Part shown: piece after piece, positions 8,326 to 12,410 of the stretch | How positions within the stretch are numbered: the first letter of the stretch is position 1 | Layout: every line of letters starts with the position of its first letter | Origin: an uncultured beta proteobacterium | GTDB taxonomy: Bacteria > Pseudomonadota > Gammaproteobacteria > Burkholderiales > Burkholderiaceae | Direction: 5' to 3' | DNA length: 12,410 nucleotides | Assembly (NCBI GenBank): GCA_903892315.1 | Contig: CAITHY010000182.1 | Coordinates: 1-12,410 of the forward strand | Translations under genes and position numbers: made by a program | The notes under the pieces: model-generated | Database searches by the model: none | Seen by the model: only the letters and a program-made list of their open reading frames with translations | What the model was told of the DNA's origin: nothing

Positions 8326-9069
8326 ATGAGTAGCCCCCTAACCCTTGAGCTGGGTATCAATATCGATCACGTTGCCACTTTGCGTAATGCGCGTGGCACA
8401 GTCTATCCCGATCCATTGAGGGCGGCAGCTTTGGCTGAAGAGGCAGGCGCAGATCTCATTACCCTGCATTTACGAGAAGATCGTCGTCACATTAAAGATG
8501 CAGACTTGCTAGCCTTGCGCCCACTGATTAAAACCCGCATGAATTTAGAGTGTGCAGTAACACCCGAGATGATTGATATCGCATGTAAGGTCAAGCCACA
8601 TGATGTGTGCCTAGTTCCGGAGAAGCGTGAAGAAGTTACGACAGAGGGTGGCCTAGATGTCTTGGGACATTTTGATGCTGTTAAGGCGGCAACAAAGAAA
8701 TTAATTGATGCTGGCATTCGGGTATCTCTATTTATTGATCCAGAAGAAAAGCAAATTCAGGCGGCTAAAGATGTTGGCGCAACTGTGGTGGAATTACACA
8801 CTGGTCGTTACGCTGATTTATCTGGCGCTGATCAGGAAAAAGAACTGGTGCGTATTCGTAAGGCTGCGATATTTGGTAAAAGTATTGGCTTGAGAGTGAA
8901 TGCGGGTCATGGTTTGCATGAAGGTAATGTCAAACCAGTAGCGGCCATTACTGAATTATCCGAGCTTAATATTGGCCATGCGATTGTTGCTGAAGCCTTA
9001 TTTAAAGGTTGGCAAAAGGCCATCATCGACATGAAAGCCCTGATGAATCAGGGCCGGGCAAACTCTTAA
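8326..9069 (+). CDS. pdxJ: Pyridoxine 5'-phosphate synthase
   Basis: PdxJ closes the pyridine ring of vitamin B6, joining 1-deoxyxylulose 5-phosphate with the PdxA product to give pyridoxine 5'-phosphate. This is the last ring-forming step of the DXP-dependent route. The 247-residue TIM barrel starts with [17 protein letters not shown] (9-25). Residues matching the E. coli catalytic set are His48 ([10 protein letters not shown]), Glu75 (MNLECA) and His195 (NAGHGL). HTGRYAD (158-164) is also typical. It follows recO by 12 bases and precedes acpS by 22, the conserved recO-pdxJ-acpS order. Metabolically it is unrelated to its neighbours, so the linkage seems to be historical or for coordinated expression. 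Confidence 0.97.
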   Translation: MSSPLTLELGINIDHVATLRNARGTVYPDPLRAAALAEEAGADLITLHLREDRRHIKDADLLALRPLIKTRMNLECAVTPEMIDIACKVKPHDVCLVPEKREEVTTEGGLDVLGHFDAVKAATKKLIDAGIRVSLFIDPEEKQIQAAKDVGATVVELHTGRYADLSGADQEKELVRIRKAAIFGKSIGLRVNAGHGLHEGNVKPVAAITELSELNIGHAIVAEALFKGWQKAIIDMKALMNQGRANS

Positions 9070-9091
9070 GAGTTAATAAATACTATTCACA

Positions 9092-9484
9092 ATGATCATC
9101 GGCATTGGTACTGACATTCTACAGATTGAGCGCTTACAGGCGGCTTACGATCGCACCAATGGCCGCCTAGCTGAAAAAATTCTGGGGCCAGATGAGATGT
9201 TAGTCTTTAAGCACCGACTTGCTAGAAATCACAAGCGCGGTATTGCTTTCTTGGCTACGCGTTTTGCGGCCAAGGAGGCTTTTTCTAAAGCGATTGGACT
9301 TGGCATGAGAATGCCAATGACTTGGCGTTCACTACAAACCCTAAATGAGCCGAGTGGCAAGCCAGTCACTTCATATTTGGGTACTTTGGCGCAGTTTATG
9401 AAAGAAAAGAACTGGGAAGCTCACGTTACTGTGAGTGATGAACAAGATATGGCAATTGCGCATGTCATTGTTACTCAAAAGTAA
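9092..9484 (+). CDS. acpS: Holo-[acyl carrier protein] synthase
   Basis: AcpS transfers 4'-phosphopantetheine from coenzyme A to the serine of apo-ACP, here predicted to be Ser37 of the acpP product. The 130-residue protein has the metal-binding Asp8 in GIGTDI (4-9) and Glu62 in [12 protein letters not shown] (58-69), the two hallmark motifs. The C-terminal strand [13 protein letters not shown] contains the conserved SDE. The length is typical of the single-domain, trimer-forming AcpS class rather than the longer Sfp class. The start follows directly from the IIGIGTDI strand; the AT-rich 22-base gap before it has no clear ribosome binding site. Confidence 0.96.
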   Translation: MIIGIGTDILQIERLQAAYDRTNGRLAEKILGPDEMLVFKHRLARNHKRGIAFLATRFAAKEAFSKAIGLGMRMPMTWRSLQTLNEPSGKPVTSYLGTLAQFMKEKNWEAHVTVSDEQDMAIAHVIVTQK

Positions 9485-9514
9485 ATCAAAAATACAGTTG
9501 AAATAGAGGAAGAA

Positions 9515-10591
9515 ATGAGCAAGTCAACAATGGCTCCTGGCCCGGTCACCCTAGATGTAGTTGGTCTGGAACTCAATGCAGAAGATCGTCGCCGTATCTT
9601 GCATCCACTAACTGGTGGCGTCATTTTATTTGGTAGAAACTTTGCCAATCGTCAGCAACTCACTAAATTAACTACTGCGATTAAGAAGCTCCGCCCCGAT
9701 GTCTTGATATCGATTGATCATGAGGGCGGTCGAGTGCAACGCGCTAGGACTGACGGCTTTACCCGCCTACCAGCAATGCGCAAATTGGGCGAATTGTGGG
9801 GTGCTAAAAATAAATCAAATCATCCTGCTGAATCTGCAGCTATCGCAATGGCTGCAGCAACAGCTTGTGGGTATGTGCTTGCTGCTGAGTTGCGTGCTTG
9901 TGGCGTTGACTTCAGTTTTACCCCGGTACTAGATTTAGATTTTGGCCGCAGTGGCGTGATTGGTGATCGATCTTTTAGTCGTGACCCACAAATCGTTTTT
10001 GCTTTATCAAAAAGCTTGAATGAGGGTTTACGTCTCGCAGGAATGGCCAACTGTGGCAAGCACTTCCCTGGGCATGGTTGGGCCGAGGCAGATTCGCATG
10101 TTGCTATTCCAGTGGATGAACGTTCTTTAAAAGAAATCTTGAATGATGATGCTAAGCCTTATGAGTGGTTGGATTTGAGCTTGGCTTCAGTAATGCCGGC
10201 GCATGTAATTTATCCGAAGGTGGATAAGAATCCAGCGGGATTCTCGAAGGTTTGGTTGCACTCTATTCTGCGTCAAGAATTAGGCTTCGAGGGTGTGATC
10301 TTTAGTGATGATTTATCTATGGAGGGTGCCAGTGTTGCTGGATCAGTGGTGAAGGGTGCTGAAATGGCCTTAGATGCTGGTTGCGATGCGGTATTAATTT
10401 GCAATCGCCCAGACCTTGCAGACCAGTTATTAAGTAAATTAAAGGTGTCAAAAACGAAGCAAGAAGAGTCAAAAGCGCGTTTAAATAAGTTGATGCCGAC
10501 TGCGCTTGCATTGGGTTGGGATGAGTTGCAAAATGAAGCTGAGTATCAACACGCCATAGGCTTACTTGAGCAGTTAAAGCTGATCGCTTAA
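9515..10591 (+). CDS. nagZ: Beta-N-acetylhexosaminidase (GH3), cell-wall recycling
   Basis: NagZ is a cytosolic GH3 enzyme that removes N-acetylglucosamine from GlcNAc-anhydroMurNAc peptides taken up during peptidoglycan recycling; its product can influence AmpC induction in bacteria that have AmpR. The 358-residue barrel contains GVILFGRNF (35-43), SIDHEGGRVQR (66-76) and the KHFPGHG motif (182-188). The Asp193/His195 pair of the acid-base loop follows. The likely nucleophile is Asp265 in FSDDLSMEG. Unlike most genes here it has a strong ribosome binding site, GAGGA (9506-9510), four bases before the ATG. It is the last gene of the + strand unit, 30 bases after acpS, and is followed by a strong terminator. 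Confidence 0.96.
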   Translation: MSKSTMAPGPVTLDVVGLELNAEDRRRILHPLTGGVILFGRNFANRQQLTKLTTAIKKLRPDVLISIDHEGGRVQRARTDGFTRLPAMRKLGELWGAKNKSNHPAESAAIAMAAATACGYVLAAELRACGVDFSFTPVLDLDFGRSGVIGDRSFSRDPQIVFALSKSLNEGLRLAGMANCGKHFPGHGWAEADSHVAIPVDERSLKEILNDDAKPYEWLDLSLASVMPAHVIYPKVDKNPAGFSKVWLHSILRQELGFEGVIFSDDLSMEGASVAGSVVKGAEMALDAGCDAVLICNRPDLADQLLSKLKVSKTKQEESKARLNKLMPTALALGWDELQNEAEYQHAIGLLEQLKLIA

Positions 10592-10606
10592 AAAATTACC
10601 GCGATA

Positions 10607-10632
10607 AAAAAGCCCGGTATGCCGGGCTTTTT
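10607..10632. terminator. Bidirectional intrinsic terminator between nagZ and efp
   Basis: A5 followed by GCCCGG (10607-10617) pairs perfectly with CCGGGC followed by T5 (10622-10632) around a TATG loop, giving 11 base pairs with a GC core. Read on the + strand, the T run ends nagZ transcripts; read on the - strand, the complement of the A run ends efp transcripts. It lies 15 bases after the nagZ stop and 19 bases beyond the efp stop, exactly between the convergent genes. Confidence 0.93.
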
Positions 10633-10651
10633 AACATCTGTAGCTATCTAA

Positions 10652-11212
10652 TTAGTTAGCGCGGCTACGGTATTCACCAGTGCGAGTATCGATCTCGATC
10701 TTGTCGCCAGTGTTGCAGAACAATGGAACTTGCAATTCATAGCCAGTTGCTAATTTTGCGTTCTTCAATACCTTGCCTGAGCTGGTATCGCCTTTAACTG
10801 CTGGTTCTGTGTAAATGATTTCACGAACCAATGAGTTAGGCATTGCTACTGAAAGCGCTTTACCTTCGTAGAACACCACTTCACATGGCATGCTTTCTTC
10901 GAGGTAGTTCAATGCATCACCCATGAACTCAGCTTCAACTTCATATTGGTTGTAGTCGCCATCCATAAACACATACATTGGATCTGCGAAATAAGAATAA
11001 GTACATTCTTTCTTATCGAGAATCACAACATCAAACTTGTCATCTGCTTTATAAACGCCTTCGTTCGGCGCGCCAGTTAACAAATTCTTAAATTTCATTT
11101 TCACAACAGAGGAGTTGCGGCCAGAGCGGCTATATTCGGCCTTTAAAACGACCTGGGCATCAGTACCAATCATGACTACGTTACCAACGCGGAGTTCTTG
11201 TGCTGTTTTCAT
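10652..11212 (-). CDS. efp: Translation elongation factor P
   Basis: EF-P binds between the P and E sites of stalled ribosomes and speeds peptide bond formation at consecutive prolines. The 186-residue protein has the three-barrel family pattern: an N-terminal KOW-like domain ([16 protein letters not shown]...), KNLLTG (42-47), the central YVFMD motif and the C-terminal signature ending [11 protein letters not shown]. The tip of the modification loop is SRSGRNSS, with Arg32 in the place where E. coli EF-P has Lys34. That marks the rhamnosylated class, and the rhamnosyltransferase gene earP lies immediately upstream on the same strand. A ribosome binding site AGGA (complement of 11221-11224) lies 8 bases before the ATG. 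Confidence 0.98.
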   Translation of the reverse strand: MKTAQELRVGNVVMIGTDAQVVLKAEYSRSGRNSSVVKMKFKNLLTGAPNEGVYKADDKFDVVILDKKECTYSYFADPMYVFMDGDYNQYEVEAEFMGDALNYLEESMPCEVVFYEGKALSVAMPNSLVREIIYTEPAVKGDTSSGKVLKNAKLATGYELQVPLFCNTGDKIEIDTRTGEYRSRAN

Positions 11213-11265
11213 CTTGCTATTCCTGGGGGCAGAGCTAATTTTCTGCGGTTTTTATCAAAGACAAG

Positions 11266-11271
11266 ATTGTA
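11266..11271 (-). promoter_or_regulatory. Candidate -10 box for efp in the earP-efp gap
   Basis: On the - strand the gap reads GGTTACAATC, containing TACAAT, a five-of-six -10 match about 54 bases before the efp ATG. No good -35 is seen at the normal distance, as that region overlaps the end of earP. An extra promoter would let efp be expressed far above earP, which makes sense because EF-P is an abundant factor and EarP its enzyme. The evidence is weak. Confidence 0.3.
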
Positions 11272-11299
11272 ACCGCCTGCAAGCCTTTATTGCTTGGGA

Positions 11300-12370
11300 T
11301 TAGGCGACAAAGCGGATTAAACGTGCTGGCAAGCCGCCATCCGCTTGTTTTTTAAGTATATGGGTGCGCCAGTGCTTGGCGTGGGTATTCCAGTCGTTTA
11401 AGTCGCCAAACCATTCACTGGGCATTGCCCAGGTCATGGCGGCAATTGTAGCTAGCCTCAACCCTTGGTTGGCCTCCTCTAGATAGAGGTCCAGAAAAGC
11501 CGCTAATTTCACTTCATGGGCACGATCTTCTTGAGGGTAGATATGCCAGATGAACGGTTTTCCTGCAAGCTGAGCGCGTACAAAAGAATCTTCTCCTCGC
11601 ACAATATTGAAGTCACATTGCGATAGCACCCAGTCATATTCATCTTGAGATACAAATGGCATCGAGAGCAGCTGGAGATTGTTGGGTAGGGAAATTGGTT
11701 GCTCCCCATAAAGACTGAGTTGCTCAGCATGACCATGGGCAAGCAAGACATCAATCTCTTCACCAAGACGTCCTAAGTCATCCAACCATTTTTTGAGAGG
11801 AGCGCCAGGGTAGCAAAAAATACTGATTCTTTTTGTACTGGGACGCAACTTGGCCCATATAGCCTGCAGATCAACAGGAATATTTTTTGCAACAGGATGG
11901 CCTTCTGTTGGAATGGGATCCAGTAATAGCCCACCAGTTTCATCCTGAAATCCGGGAAAGAAAAAATATTTCGGAATGCCGTGAGACTGTGGTGAAGCCT
12001 TGCCATGAAAGTCGATCACCCAGGGCTCTGCGCTCAAGTATTCCAAATTAATAATGATTGGTTTGATGGGTGCAATGAAGAGGCCAGCTAGGTAACGTTC
12101 TGGCAGCTCACAGCCAAAAGCCTCAATCACCACATCGGGTATCTGTACTGGGTGACGAGCATTAGCATAGCTAGCCTCCCATGGCTGCATATTAATTTTT
12201 TGCTTAATGGCCGGATCCACTCCGGATGCGAGTAAATTAAGGGTTGGCAGATCATCGCAAAAAATACGGACCTCTTGCCCATGAATGCTTGATAAGCTTC
12301 GGGCTAGACGCCAGCAAACACCGGCATCACCATAGTTATCGACGATTTGGCAGAAAATATCCCAACGCAT
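11300..12370 (-). CDS. earP: EF-P arginine rhamnosyltransferase EarP
   Basis: EarP transfers rhamnose from dTDP-beta-L-rhamnose to Arg32 of EF-P, which that EF-P class needs for full activity. The 356-residue protein has a GT-B glycosyltransferase layout. The N-terminal domain opens with WDIFCQIVDNYGDAGVCWRL (3-22), whose Asp11 and Asp15 correspond to the essential aspartates reported for Pseudomonas EarP. The C-terminal nucleotide-sugar site has RGEDSF (258-263, with Glu260 the likely essential glutamate) and HIYPQEDRAH (276-285). Length is slightly below the roughly 370-380 usual for the family. The ATG is chosen because WDIFC is the known family start. efp lies 87 bases downstream on the same strand. 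No clear ribosome binding site is seen. Confidence 0.95.
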   Translation of the reverse strand: MRWDIFCQIVDNYGDAGVCWRLARSLSSIHGQEVRIFCDDLPTLNLLASGVDPAIKQKINMQPWEASYANARHPVQIPDVVIEAFGCELPERYLAGLFIAPIKPIIINLEYLSAEPWVIDFHGKASPQSHGIPKYFFFPGFQDETGGLLLDPIPTEGHPVAKNIPVDLQAIWAKLRPSTKRISIFCYPGAPLKKWLDDLGRLGEEIDVLLAHGHAEQLSLYGEQPISLPNNLQLLSMPFVSQDEYDWVLSQCDFNIVRGEDSFVRAQLAGKPFIWHIYPQEDRAHEVKLAAFLDLYLEEANQGLRLATIAAMTWAMPSEWFGDLNDWNTHAKHWRTHILKKQADGGLPARLIRFVA

Positions 12371-12410
12371 GAGTAATTCGCTTTTCGAAACCCTTCAGCA
12401 GGATGTTAAA
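12369..12410 (+). CDS. Possible 5' end of a divergent gene, cut by the window edge
   Basis: An open frame begins with the ATG inside the CATG that also starts earP on the other strand, and stays open for all 14 remaining codons (beginning MSNSLFETLQQ). Fourteen codons are too few to identify a family. In some Burkholderiaceae I recall uvrC near earP and efp, but nothing in these residues proves that. There is no clear ribosome binding site. It could equally be a chance frame, or a real gene with a start further right. Confidence 0.4.
   Translation, partial: MSNSLFETLQQDVK

Noticed and set aside
8705..8893. A 62-codon + strand open frame inside pdxJ
   Set aside because: It lies wholly within the conserved barrel of pdxJ in another frame and its translation resembles no family.
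9714..9932. A 72-codon + strand open frame inside nagZ
   Set aside because: It overlaps the catalytic GH3 domain in another frame and has no sensible start context or recognizable motif.
11115..11303. A + strand open frame across the 5' end of efp and the earP-efp gap
   Set aside because: Most of it is antisense to efp and the rest covers the efp leader; the translation looks like no known protein.
1..12410. A novel defence, mobile or biosynthetic system
   Set aside because: All long coding-strand frames match intact housekeeping families in a conserved order. I saw no repeat array, transposase, integrase, tRNA-linked insertion or compositional break by eye.

Overview
This is a chromosomal housekeeping region from a betaproteobacterium of the Burkholderiales. 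The gene order acpP-fabF-mucD-lepA-lepB-rnc-era-recO-pdxJ-acpS-nagZ, followed by a convergent efp and its modifying enzyme earP, is the layout I know from Burkholderia/Ralstonia-type genomes. The base composition is far from GC-rich (many A/T-ending codons, AT-rich gaps), the genes are tightly packed, and EF-P with Arg32 sits beside EarP. Together these point to a small-genome freshwater member such as Polynucleobacter. The genus is an inference from memory, not a database match.

Left part (1-3089, + strand): acyl carrier protein (acpP) and the elongating beta-ketoacyl-ACP synthase II (fabF), then a periplasmic Do-type protease (mucD). In the larger relatives I remember an rpoE-rseA-rseB envelope-stress module between fabF and mucD; here only 50 bases separate them.

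Middle part (3090-10591, + strand): a 137-base gap holding three inverted repeats and a possible promoter, then eight genes that look like one transcription unit (lepA, lepB, rnc, era, recO, pdxJ, acpS, nagZ). Spacings run from a 1-base overlap to 30 bases. The unit combines translation and ribosome maturation (lepA, rnc, era), secretion (lepB), DNA repair (recO), vitamin B6 synthesis (pdxJ), ACP activation (acpS, which modifies the acpP product from the left end of the window) and cell-wall recycling (nagZ).

Right part (10592-12410): a strong hairpin with flanking A and T tracts lies between the convergent nagZ and efp and should terminate both. On the - strand, earP lies upstream of efp. 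EarP rhamnosylates Arg32 of EF-P, so enzyme and substrate are adjacent. The earP start codon shares a CATG with the ATG of a possible divergent gene that runs off the right edge.

Every long open frame on the coding strands belongs to a known, apparently intact family with its catalytic residues. I see no tRNA, rRNA, CRISPR array, insertion sequence, phage gene or unknown multi-gene system. The points worth a second look are mostly about regulation and gene loss.
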